A DNA stretch of 64,000 nt, from assembly GCA_937127125.1 (NCBI GenBank), contig CAKZLO010000020.1, forward strand, positions 50,644 through 114,643. The letters are read 5' to 3'. Positions within the stretch are counted from its first letter, which is position 1. Each line of letters opens with the position of its first letter. A program made the position numbers and the translations under genes. The notes beneath the pieces were generated by a model that was not told the DNA's origin, did no database searches, and saw only the letters and a list, made by a program, of their open reading frames with translations. The stretch comes from an uncultured Ardenticatenia bacterium. Its GTDB lineage: Bacteria; Chloroflexota; Anaerolineae; 4572-78; NAK82. This document shows, in pieces, positions 42,396 through 50,371 of this stretch.

Positions 42396-42449
42396 AGCAG
42401 CACTCCTGTCTTGCTTCTTATCTGCCTGGGCGAGAGTCGAATCCAAGTC

Positions 42450-43253
42450 TCAACCGCGACGCACCAGGCCAGCGATTTTGCTCAACCAGGAAGAGGAAGG
42501 CTTCTCTTCCAAATCCATTAATGGGACATCTTCACCCAGCAAGCGGGCCGCAATGTTACAGAAGGCCTGACCAGCCCGCGATTTGTTCTCCATTACCACT
42601 GGTATGCCACGGTTGGTAGAAACGATGATATCTTCGTCTTCAGGCACAATGCCCAGAAGCTCGATGGCCAGCACATCGAGTACGTCCGCCGTGTCGAGCA
42701 TATCGCCTCGGTGCACCATCTGGGGACGCAGCCGATTCAGTATCAACGAGGCGGGGCCTTTCCCTTCAGCTTCGATGAGTCCTACCACCCGGTCAGCATC
42801 ACGCACTGCGGAGACTTCTGGCGTGGTAATGATGCATATACGATCAGCAGGGGCAATTGCATTGCGAAAGCCTTGTTCTATGCCTGCTGGCGAATCAATC
42901 AAGATGAAATCAAACTCTGGGCGCAGCTGATCACATACGTCTATCATGTCTTGTGGGCGAATGGCACTTTTGTCCCGGCTTTGCGCAGCAGGGATCATAT
43001 AAAGGTTTTCTATTCGCTTATCCTTAATAAGTGCCTGGCGCATGCGGCAAGCCCCCTCTACTACATTGACCAGGTCATAGACAATCCGATTCTCCAGCCC
43101 CATAACAACGTCCAGATTGCGCAAACCAATATCTGCATCGATAGCAACAACCCGTTTGCCCTTCATTGCCAGGGCGGCGCTCAAATTGGCAGTCGCTGTC
43201 GTCTTGCCAACGCCCCCCTTCCCAGAGGTTATTGTAATGACCGTTGCGCCCAT
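42450..43253 (-). CDS. minD: Septum-site determining ATPase MinD
   Basis: MinD is a membrane-associated ATPase that recruits MinC to poles and is removed by MinE. The 267 residues are standard. The deviant Walker A is TSGKGGVGKTTATANL (about 8-23), DADIGLRNLDVVMGLE is the switch I region, and DFILIDSPAGIEQGF the Walker B/switch II. The C-terminal amphipathic helix (SWLSKIAGLVRRG) is the membrane-targeting sequence. GGAGGTGG precedes the ATG. It sits in the order minC, minD, minE as in other bacteria. Confidence 0.97.
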   Translation of the reverse strand: MGATVITITSGKGGVGKTTATANLSAALAMKGKRVVAIDADIGLRNLDVVMGLENRIVYDLVNVVEGACRMRQALIKDKRIENLYMIPAAQSRDKSAIRPQDMIDVCDQLRPEFDFILIDSPAGIEQGFRNAIAPADRICIITTPEVSAVRDADRVVGLIEAEGKGPASLILNRLRPQMVHRGDMLDTADVLDVLAIELLGIVPEDEDIIVSTNRGIPVVMENKSRAGQAFCNIAARLLGEDVPLMDLEEKPSSSWLSKIAGLVRRG

Positions 43254-43280
43254 AGGGGCTCCACCTCCTCGCGCACTGAA

Positions 43281-44081
43281 TTAGAACCAGGTGGATAAGG
43301 TGTTAGCAGCTCGGCGCAGCAAATCCGCTCGCCAGTCCGGATAAAGACTTTCCATTGCTCTCCACGGCTCCGCAACAATCTGCCCATTGTGCACAAACGC
43401 TATCTCGGGCACTACGGACTGTTCGTATGCCTCGCTATCCTCGCGGCCAGGAGAACGGGCCACGTATCCAGCGATACGCAATAGCATGGGTGCCAAAACC
43501 AAGGCACACACAATTGCTTGATCATTTCCGTTTGATCCGGCGTGGACACTGCCGCGCAGACGTCCCCAGACTACTATGTCACCCCCAGCCACAATTTCGG
43601 CACCGGGATTGACATCCCCAATTACCACCACGTGGCCAGCGTGACAAATGCTCTGCCCAGAACGCAATATGCGCCGCAAAAGCATAGCCTGCTCGCCGCC
43701 GGCAACCAGTCGTTCAGGATCGTTCTGCTTTTCAGCCAGCAGACGTTCAGTCCGCGACAAAGCAAGCGAAGTTTCTAACCCCATTTCAGCGGCAACCTGT
43801 TGCGTTTCAAGGGAATCACTCAAGACCGCCCACAAACTTATTTGAAACTTGCTCAACAGATTGCCGATCATCTCCAGCTGGGGAGCGCTCAGCTGACGAG
43901 GACCAACGTTCAGCGCCACACGCCCCCCTCTGAAAAAAGTGGGCGTCCGGTCAAGTTTATTCGCCAGCGTGGTGATCAGGCTGTTCCAATCGCCAGCACC
44001 TAGGTGAATGATCAAACCATCACTGGTACCTTTGATACTGACATGTGGCTGGTTCGCTATCTCTGTTCTGGAAGATATCAT
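43281..44081 (-). CDS. minC: Septum-site determining protein MinC
   Basis: MinC blocks FtsZ assembly away from midcell. The 266 residues have an N-terminal FtsZ-interacting domain (about 10-125) and the C-terminal beta-helix: TLRSGQSI-type RRILRSGQSICHAGHVVVIGDVNPGAEIVAGGDIVVWGRLRGSVHAGSNG-like repeats over residues of about 140-190, ending AEIAFVHNGQIV-type PEIAFVHNGQIVAEPW. The right-handed helix with Gly-Asp turns binds MinD. AGGAG precedes the ATG, and minD starts 27 nt after its stop. Confidence 0.93.
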   Translation of the reverse strand: MISSRTEIANQPHVSIKGTSDGLIIHLGAGDWNSLITTLANKLDRTPTFFRGGRVALNVGPRQLSAPQLEMIGNLLSKFQISLWAVLSDSLETQQVAAEMGLETSLALSRTERLLAEKQNDPERLVAGGEQAMLLRRILRSGQSICHAGHVVVIGDVNPGAEIVAGGDIVVWGRLRGSVHAGSNGNDQAIVCALVLAPMLLRIAGYVARSPGREDSEAYEQSVVPEIAFVHNGQIVAEPWRAMESLYPDWRADLLRRAANTLSTWF

Positions 44082-44163
44082 AGACTTGCTCCTGGTCAGC
44101 CTCTGCAGTTCCTTAGAATACCCAAAGACAACTTCCTCCCAGCGCGTCCCCTACCACCATTTG

Positions 44164-46563
44164 TCACCACTGGCCTTGAAACTCCACCAAATAGCGATGC
44201 CCCTCTTCGATTTCAATACTCAACGGCGCTGCCATCGAATAGTCCGGCAATTCCAATCGCCATTGTCGGGAGATCTCCTTGCCAAGGTTTGTGAACTCGA
44301 ACTGGCCTGTGGGACCCGAGGTTGCCTGGCTTACCAGCGGGTCCTCCCAACTTGCGTTCTCTGTGTCGGCCACCAGGCTGACTTTTACACCAGCTACCGG
44401 CATGCCTTGTCTGTCCAATACAAAGCCGGTCACAGCTGTTCCAGGCTGTCCCCAACTATCACTGCCAAGCAAGCGCGCCACAAATGATGCACCAGCAGGC
44501 GGCGCACCTGGGGGCAACGGGGTAGGGGTCGCCTCGATTTGATCCTGCTCACTCGGCTGACCAAAGTAACCTCGCAGAATTTCGGCAACGATGGGTGCTG
44601 CCACCAGCGAACCTTCTCCGCCGCCATACACAAAGGCTATCACAGCAATTTCGGGGTTGTCAGCCGGAGCATAGCCAACAAACCAGGCATGGCTGGTTTT
44701 AACCCGACCATCCTTATCCAGACATTGTGGGTACTTATCACAGAACTCAGCGGTTCCAGTCTTGCCAGCCACCGCAATGCCCGGTACATCCAACTCCTCA
44801 GCCGTACCGCCCGGTGCTGTCACTGCTCGCAATCCTTGCTGTACCAGTGCTAGATTATCTGAGCTGACATAGTCAAGCAGGTTGCGAATGACTTGTGGCC
44901 GATGTGTCTCGATCACGTGGCCTTCTGCATCCAATATCTCTTGCACCAGATAAGGTTGGTAGAGTAACCCGCCGTTGGCAATAGCAGCATAGGCGTTGAG
45001 GATCTGCAAAGGTGTCACGAGCACAAATCCCTGGCCAATGCCCATATTATACGTATCACCAGTCACCCATGTCTCGGCATAGTTCAGACGTTTCCATTTA
45101 GGTGTTGGCACTAAGCCTGCGGCCTCGCCAGGGAGATCTACACCTGTGGGCTGTCCCATCCCGAACAGGTCTGCGTAATACACCAGACGATCTATTCCTA
45201 GTCCTCGGAAGCCACTTGGCTCATAGCCACCTGAGATATAATAAAAGTAAACATCGCACGAGACCGCCAACGCACGTATGAAATTGACCCTCCCATGGCC
45301 TTCACGATACCAACAGTAGAACGGTTGCGCCAATTCAGGATCATCAGGGAAGAACTTGTTGGGTAGCCACAACACTCCTTCATCGATAATAATCGTGTCA
45401 GGAGTAACTACACCTTCCTCGAGTGCGCCAAGCGCGGGGATAATCTTGTAGACGGACCCGGGCGGATACAGTCCTGCGATGGCATGGTTGACAAGCGGTC
45501 TTCTCCTATCCTGGCTCAAAGCCATATAATCTCGTACGGAGATACCACCTATGAAAAGATTGTTGTCGAAGCTGGGCAGTGAGGCCATGGCCAAAATCTG
45601 GCCGGTGCGCGGATCCATCGCAATTGCTACACCGGCACGCCGCTCCGTGTTACGTATTCCTTTTTCTAACGCCTTCACGACGATGCGCTGTAACTCCGTG
45701 TCGAGTGTGAGCTTAAGATTATGGCCAGGCTGAGGCAATGTCGGCTCGCCCACACTCCGCAGTTTGCGCCCAGTGACATCCACTTCAATCGTCTCACGCC
45801 CTTTAAAGCTGCGCAATATGTCCTCGTACTGGAGCTCAAGCCCAGCAAGCCCTACGGCATCATTTGCAGCGTATCCCTTGGCTTTGTATTCATCAACCAA
45901 AGTGGGAGGTATCGCGCCAGTGTAGCCAATTACATGGGCGGTTAGGGAACCGGTGAGGTAATCTCTTTGAGCCTGGGTCTCAATATGGACACCGGGCAAG
46001 TTGACGTTTTCCTCCGCAATTTTCGCCGCCAGTGCTGCGTCCAAATCCTTCTTCAGCACGATAGGTTGATAAGGAGCGATAAGGCTTGCCTGCTCCACCA
46101 TCTCAAGGACCCCACTGGCCGGTAAGACGCCCCTTCCTCCTATGCCATCACCTGCCGGACGATCCCACGGCGCGCCGCTGCGCCCCCTAGGAAATGGTCC
46201 GGAGACACGCAGAGCCATAGCATCGCCTGGACTGCGCTGGGTTGTGATCGGAATGTCAAGCCATTCTGCCAATCGCGCCAGCACACGTGCACGTTCCGTC
46301 CTGTCAGCAGGCAAATAAGCCGGGATCACCACCAAGTTGTAAATTGGACGGTTGCGCACCAACAGGTTACCGTTTCGATCATACATTACGCCGCGTGGGG
46401 CTTCCAGAATCACCTCGCGAAATCGATTCTGGTCAGCCAATATGCGATATTCGTCACCACGCGCCACCTGCAAATACCAGGTTTGGAAAGCAAGGGCGAG
46501 GAACACCAAAGTGACCAGTGCCCTGAAGAGGAACAGTCGCAGCTTTACTTCATATTGTGTCAT
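44164..46563 (-). CDS. mrdA: Penicillin-binding protein 2 (elongasome transpeptidase) with extra C-terminal domain
   Basis: The protein has 799 residues. One N-terminal helix (about 12-31) is followed by the pedestal dimerisation domain (50-260), which has an unusual Gly/Pro-rich insert near 120-145. The transpeptidase (about 290-665) has active-site S370 in PPGSVYK (S-x-x-K), SCD at 435-437 and KTGT at 601-604. After a Thr/Pro linker, residues of about 707-799 look like a carboxypeptidase-regulatory/SdrD-B-type beta-sandwich (GTAVTGFVLDRQGMPVAGVKVSL), not usual in PBP2. It is the first gene of the min-rodA operon, and its ATG has no Shine-Dalgarno but lies just after a promoter. Confidence 0.92.
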   Translation of the reverse strand: MTQYEVKLRLFLFRALVTLVFLALAFQTWYLQVARGDEYRILADQNRFREVILEAPRGVMYDRNGNLLVRNRPIYNLVVIPAYLPADRTERARVLARLAEWLDIPITTQRSPGDAMALRVSGPFPRGRSGAPWDRPAGDGIGGRGVLPASGVLEMVEQASLIAPYQPIVLKKDLDAALAAKIAEENVNLPGVHIETQAQRDYLTGSLTAHVIGYTGAIPPTLVDEYKAKGYAANDAVGLAGLELQYEDILRSFKGRETIEVDVTGRKLRSVGEPTLPQPGHNLKLTLDTELQRIVVKALEKGIRNTERRAGVAIAMDPRTGQILAMASLPSFDNNLFIGGISVRDYMALSQDRRRPLVNHAIAGLYPPGSVYKIIPALGALEEGVVTPDTIIIDEGVLWLPNKFFPDDPELAQPFYCWYREGHGRVNFIRALAVSCDVYFYYISGGYEPSGFRGLGIDRLVYYADLFGMGQPTGVDLPGEAAGLVPTPKWKRLNYAETWVTGDTYNMGIGQGFVLVTPLQILNAYAAIANGGLLYQPYLVQEILDAEGHVIETHRPQVIRNLLDYVSSDNLALVQQGLRAVTAPGGTAEELDVPGIAVAGKTGTAEFCDKYPQCLDKDGRVKTSHAWFVGYAPADNPEIAVIAFVYGGGEGSLVAAPIVAEILRGYFGQPSEQDQIEATPTPLPPGAPPAGASFVARLLGSDSWGQPGTAVTGFVLDRQGMPVAGVKVSLVADTENASWEDPLVSQATSGPTGQFEFTNLGKEISRQWRLELPDYSMAAPLSIEIEEGHRYLVEFQGQW

Positions 46564-46571
46564 TAACTTTA

Positions 46572-46600
46572 ATTATATGCTATGTTGTGCAAGAAATCAA
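46572..46600 (-). promoter_or_regulatory. Promoter of the mrdA-min-rodA operon, probably leaderless
   Basis: On the minus strand TTGATT (46595-46600) and a perfect TATAAT (46572-46577) are separated by 17 nt. Only 8 nt lie between the -10 box and the mrdA ATG, so transcription should begin at or next to the start codon. Confidence 0.6.
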
Positions 46601-46634
46601 TCAGATTACTCCATAGGAAATCATCCTTCTTTCT

Positions 46635-46663
46635 TTGACGCTCTCTGCTTTCGGTGTTATAAG
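46635..46663 (+). promoter_or_regulatory. Promoter of the sugar-oxidation operon
   Basis: TTGACG (46635-46640) and TATAAG (46658-46663) are separated by 17 nt, with an extended -10 TG at 46655-46656. The leader to the ATG at 46697 is about 27 nt. Confidence 0.6.
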
Positions 46664-46696
46664 AGGATGAGCTGAAAAAGAGAGGAAGCTGTCCTG

Positions 46697-47758
46697 ATGC
46701 CCGCTTTCATACGAGTTTGTCTGGTCGGCGCTGGGCGCGCCGGCAAGGTCCACGCCGAAACACTGACGCGCTATATACCGTTTGCTCGCCTGGCGTGTAT
46801 CGTCGAGTCGGAACCCACGACTCTGGATGCAGCCGCTGCTGAGTTTGCTTGCGACGTTAAGTTTTCTTCACTTGAAGCAGCGTTAGAGTGGGGTGAGTTT
46901 GAAGCGGTGATCATTACCACGCCGACGTTTACCCATGCCTCGCTGGCTGTCATGGCTGCCCAAGCTGGTAAACACATTTTTCTTGAAAAGCCAATGGCTC
47001 TTACACTGGCCGAATGTGATGCGATCATCGATGCCACCCGCTATGCAGGTGTCCATTTGCAATTAGGTTTTATGCGCCGTTTTGATCCAGAGTTTGAGGC
47101 TGCATGGAAACGCATTCAGGCTGGCGAAATCGGCCAGCCTATGTTAATCAAGTCATTAGGACATGGTCCAGGACTACCTCCCCCTTGGGCACGTGATCTC
47201 AAAACCTCCAACGGCATGCTGGCCGAGGTTAATAGCCACGATTGGGACTGCGTACGGTGGCTGATGTCCTCCAACCCACAGCGAGTGTATGCAGAGATAG
47301 CTAACTTCAAGGGGGCAATATATGGTGTGGATACCCCTCATTTCTACGACAACGCCATCGTGAACATTCGTTTTGAGAGCGGGGCCTTGGGCAGTATTTC
47401 AGGTGTGTGCCCATGCGAGTATGGCTATGATGCGCGCGTCGAAATCGTAGGAGAACGTGGTATTATGCAAATCGGCCAGCTACAAGGGCAGGCAATCGTG
47501 GTGTGCACCGACCGCGAGCGTGGTCTGAACATCCCTATCTATCGCACATGGCCGCAGCGCTTCGCTTGGGCTTACATCCGCGAACTGGAACATTTCATCG
47601 GGTGCATTCAAAGGGACACTCCTCCTCGGGTCGGAGGTGAGGATGGTCGCTGGGCAGTAGCAGGTGTGCTGGCAGCTACCAAGTCCTTCCTCGAAGAGCG
47701 TCCCGTCTCCCTTAGCGAAGTGCTTACCGAAGGGACATATCAAGAGACTGTGCCATGA
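46697..47758 (+). CDS. Gfo/Idh/MocA family NAD(P)-dependent sugar oxidoreductase
   Basis: The 353 residues have the N-terminal Rossmann domain (VCLVGAGRAGKVHAETL), the family motif FLEKPMALTLAECDAII (EKP with the catalytic Lys) and the C-terminal beta-sheet domain (LQLGFMRRFDPEFEAAW, EVNSHDWDCVRWLM). It resembles myo-inositol 2-dehydrogenase-like members, which oxidise a ring hydroxyl of a sugar or cyclitol. The true substrate is unknown. It is the first gene of a four-gene unit and overlaps the next start by 4 nt. Confidence 0.88.
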   Translation: MPAFIRVCLVGAGRAGKVHAETLTRYIPFARLACIVESEPTTLDAAAAEFACDVKFSSLEAALEWGEFEAVIITTPTFTHASLAVMAAQAGKHIFLEKPMALTLAECDAIIDATRYAGVHLQLGFMRRFDPEFEAAWKRIQAGEIGQPMLIKSLGHGPGLPPPWARDLKTSNGMLAEVNSHDWDCVRWLMSSNPQRVYAEIANFKGAIYGVDTPHFYDNAIVNIRFESGALGSISGVCPCEYGYDARVEIVGERGIMQIGQLQGQAIVVCTDRERGLNIPIYRTWPQRFAWAYIRELEHFIGCIQRDTPPRVGGEDGRWAVAGVLAATKSFLEERPVSLSEVLTEGTYQETVP

Positions 47759-48804
47759 AAGCGCTCGTCTACTACGGCAAGGAGGACTTGCGCCTAGAAG
47801 AGCGCCCTATTCCCTCTATCGGTTCCAATGAAGTGTTGCTAAGGGTGCTACGGGCAGGCATCTGTGGCACCGACCTGCGTATTCTCCACGGAGCCCATCG
47901 CAAATATCCACCGGGTGTCGTGCGCATCCCAGGTCACGAGGTGGCTGGCGAGATCGCCGCCGTGGGCACTAACGTGGAAGGTTGGGAAGTAGGTCAGCGT
48001 GTCTTTGTGGCACCCAATATGGGCTGTGGTCGCTGCCGGCAGTGTGTGAGCGGTAATAACAACCGTTGCCCCGAGTACGGCGCCTTTGGTATCACTATGG
48101 ATGGCGCTTTCGCCGAATACATGCGCATTCCATCTGCAGCGCTACAACAAGGCAATCTGATCCCTCTTAGTGACGCAGTGGATCCGGCGGCAGCTGCTCT
48201 GATCGAACCCTTCGCGTGTGTTTTGCGAGGGCAGGACGCAGTGAATGTAGGCGCCGGCGACATTGTGTTGATCATCGGCGCGGGACCGATTGGTATCCTG
48301 CATACTATGCTTGCGCGCACACGTGGTGCAGCGCGCATAATTGTGAGCGAGATGCTAGAAGCACGTCTGGCAGCAGCCACTGCCGTAGGAGCCGATCGAA
48401 TCGTAGGTGCCGACCCTGAGGATCTTAAGCGTGTTGTGTTGGAGGAAAGCAAGGGGGAGGGTGCTGATGTGGTGATCGTGGCAGCGCCTTCTGATGCTGC
48501 GCAGCAGAAGGCCTTGGAACTCGCTGCGATGGGCGGACGGGTCAACTTTTTCGGCGGCTTGCCGAAAGATCGTTCCATTGTGCCACTTGACGCCAACCTT
48601 ATTCACTACAAAGAACTGCAAGTTACTGGCACTACTGCTTGCAGCACCCATGATTGCTGGCGTGCTGCTGCCCTGGTAAGCTCGGGGCGCGTTGACCTGA
48701 GTCGGCTCGTAAGCGCTTCTTACCCACTGGAAGGGTTTGCGGAGGCATTCGCCGCGGCAGAGAATCGCGCTTCGCTCAAAATCGTGTTCGATCCAACCCA
48801 ATAG
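47755..48804 (+). CDS. Zinc-dependent medium-chain alcohol dehydrogenase (sorbitol/threonine dehydrogenase-like)
   Basis: The protein has 349 residues. The catalytic zinc site has Cys in GICGTDLR, GHEVAGE and the Glu in ALIEPFACVLRG. The structural zinc lobe shows four Cys: MGCGRCRQCVSGNNNRCPEYG. The NAD(P) loop is VLIIGAGPIGILH. It should oxidise a polyol or sugar alcohol carbon to a ketone. The ATG overlaps the stop of the upstream oxidoreductase by 4 nt, so the two are translationally coupled and may act in sequence on one substrate (inference). Confidence 0.9.
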   Translation: MKALVYYGKEDLRLEERPIPSIGSNEVLLRVLRAGICGTDLRILHGAHRKYPPGVVRIPGHEVAGEIAAVGTNVEGWEVGQRVFVAPNMGCGRCRQCVSGNNNRCPEYGAFGITMDGAFAEYMRIPSAALQQGNLIPLSDAVDPAAAALIEPFACVLRGQDAVNVGAGDIVLIIGAGPIGILHTMLARTRGAARIIVSEMLEARLAAATAVGADRIVGADPEDLKRVVLEESKGEGADVVIVAAPSDAAQQKALELAAMGGRVNFFGGLPKDRSIVPLDANLIHYKELQVTGTTACSTHDCWRAAALVSSGRVDLSRLVSASYPLEGFAEAFAAAENRASLKIVFDPTQ

Positions 48805-48815
48805 GAGACCCTATC

Positions 48816-49409
48816 ATGTCTTCGGAACGCAATCGTCCCTTTGTCTACAGAGTAACTCTCACTCCAGAAAGCTTGGCAGAATTCGACAATCACATCGTGC
48901 GACGGTTGTCTTCAATGCGCGGACAGTATTACGATCAATTGGCCTACGAGGCGATGCTGGCACAAGACGATGTGATCCTCTATGAGGTGTATGAAATTGT
49001 ACGACCTGAGGTACCAGGTGAGCTGATGACTGGTCTATCCATCGTGCATCCCGGAAAAGTGGGTGACGAGTACTTTATGACCAAAGGCCATTTTCACGCT
49101 GTACTTGAAACAGCCGAGATCTACCACTGTCTGCGCGGACAGGGTTTCATGTTGATGGAAACCCCTCAGGGTGACTGGGCAATTGAGGACCTGCTGCCTG
49201 GCAATGTGCTCTACATACCACCTTATTGGTCCCACCGCTCCATTAACACGGGCCAAGAGGATCTGGTAACCTATTTTGCCTATCCTGGCCATGCCGGCCA
49301 TGACTATGGCACTATTGAACAATTCGGTTTTCGCAAGCTCGTGCTGGAACGCAACGGCAAGCCCGTCATTGTTGATAACCCACGGTGGCGTCCTCCCGAG
49401 GAGCGTTGA
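48816..49409 (+). CDS. Cupin-type glucose-6-phosphate isomerase family protein
   Basis: The 197 residues match the archaeal-type cupin phosphoglucose isomerase. Metal ligands are in TKGHFHAVLETAEIYHCLRG (His, His, Glu) and the later His in PPYWSHRSIN. The family C-terminus YPGHAGHDYGTIEQFGFRKLVLERNGKPVIVDNPRW is complete. It would interconvert glucose and fructose 6-phosphates or, given its neighbours, another aldose/ketose pair. GGAG lies 8 nt before the ATG and the previous gene ends 11 nt before. Confidence 0.9.
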   Translation: MSSERNRPFVYRVTLTPESLAEFDNHIVRRLSSMRGQYYDQLAYEAMLAQDDVILYEVYEIVRPEVPGELMTGLSIVHPGKVGDEYFMTKGHFHAVLETAEIYHCLRGQGFMLMETPQGDWAIEDLLPGNVLYIPPYWSHRSINTGQEDLVTYFAYPGHAGHDYGTIEQFGFRKLVLERNGKPVIVDNPRWRPPEER

Positions 49410-49411
49410 AG

Positions 49412-50371
49412 ATGGACCTCAAATCCTGTCGCGTACTGGTCACCCCCAGATCATACGGAGTGAATGATCCACGCCTGCGCACCGCCTTGGAAGAAGCGGT
49501 GGGTGAGGTGATCTATCGTGGTCGTATCCATACATCCAAAGAGCTGCAGGAACTGCTACCTGGCTGCCACGGGTTCATCGCTGGACTGGATGAGATCGAT
49601 CGAGCTGCTCTGGAAACTGCCGACCAGCTCAAGGTGATCGCCCGTTACGGCGTAGGTGTGGACAACGTGGACTTGGCAGCAGCCCGCGAGAAGGGCATTG
49701 TAGTCACCAACACCCCTGGTGCCAACTCTGGCGCGGTGGCTGAGTTGACAATTGGACTGATGTTATCCTTGGCGCGTTCGATCCCTCAAGCGAACGCTGC
49801 ACTGAGGGCGGGCACTGCAACCCGTGTAGAAGGCATCTCTCTACAGGGGAAGACTATCGGGCTATTGGGGTTGGGCGCCATTGGCAAACAAGTGGCGCGC
49901 CGGCTGCAAGGGTTCGAATGCACTATACTGGCGTATGATCCGGTACCCGATGCCCGCTTTGCGGAAAGCCATGGGATTACGCTGTGCTCACAAGAAGAAG
50001 TAGTGGCACGCTCCGATTTCCTTTCGTTGCACTTGCCAGTGCTGCCCGAGACGCGTGGCATGGTAAATGCTGACTTCCTTGCGCGCATGAAGCCAGGTGC
50101 GTTTTTGATTAATACAGCGCGAGGTGAGCTGATAGATGAAACAGCTCTGGCGGACGCGCTGCGTAGTGGACATCTGCGTGGAGCTGCATTGGACGTCTTC
50201 GCAACGGAGCCACCCCCACCCGATCATCCACTTTTGGCATTGCCCCAAGTGATCGCCACACCACACATCGGCGCGCATACAGATGGCGCTATGAACATGA
50301 TGGGGTGGATGGCATTACAGGATTGTCTGGCGGTGTTGCGCGGTGAGGAACCAGCACACCGCGTCGTTTAG
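49412..50371 (+). CDS. D-isomer 2-hydroxyacid dehydrogenase (phosphoglycerate dehydrogenase-like)
   Basis: The protein has 319 residues. The NAD-binding loop is GLLGLGAIGKQVARRL. The catalytic Arg is in NTARGELID, the Glu in DVFATEPPPPDHPL and the His in TPHIGAHT. It lacks the ACT regulatory domain of long SerA forms, so it may be a catabolic 2-keto acid reductase or short phosphoglycerate dehydrogenase. GAGGAG 8 nt upstream picks this ATG over an in-frame start 27 nt earlier. It starts 2 nt after the cupin gene stop. Its TAG stop overlaps the convergent acyl-CoA ligase stop. Confidence 0.88.
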   Translation: MDLKSCRVLVTPRSYGVNDPRLRTALEEAVGEVIYRGRIHTSKELQELLPGCHGFIAGLDEIDRAALETADQLKVIARYGVGVDNVDLAAAREKGIVVTNTPGANSGAVAELTIGLMLSLARSIPQANAALRAGTATRVEGISLQGKTIGLLGLGAIGKQVARRLQGFECTILAYDPVPDARFAESHGITLCSQEEVVARSDFLSLHLPVLPETRGMVNADFLARMKPGAFLINTARGELIDETALADALRSGHLRGAALDVFATEPPPPDHPLLALPQVIATPHIGAHTDGAMNMMGWMALQDCLAVLRGEEPAHRVV

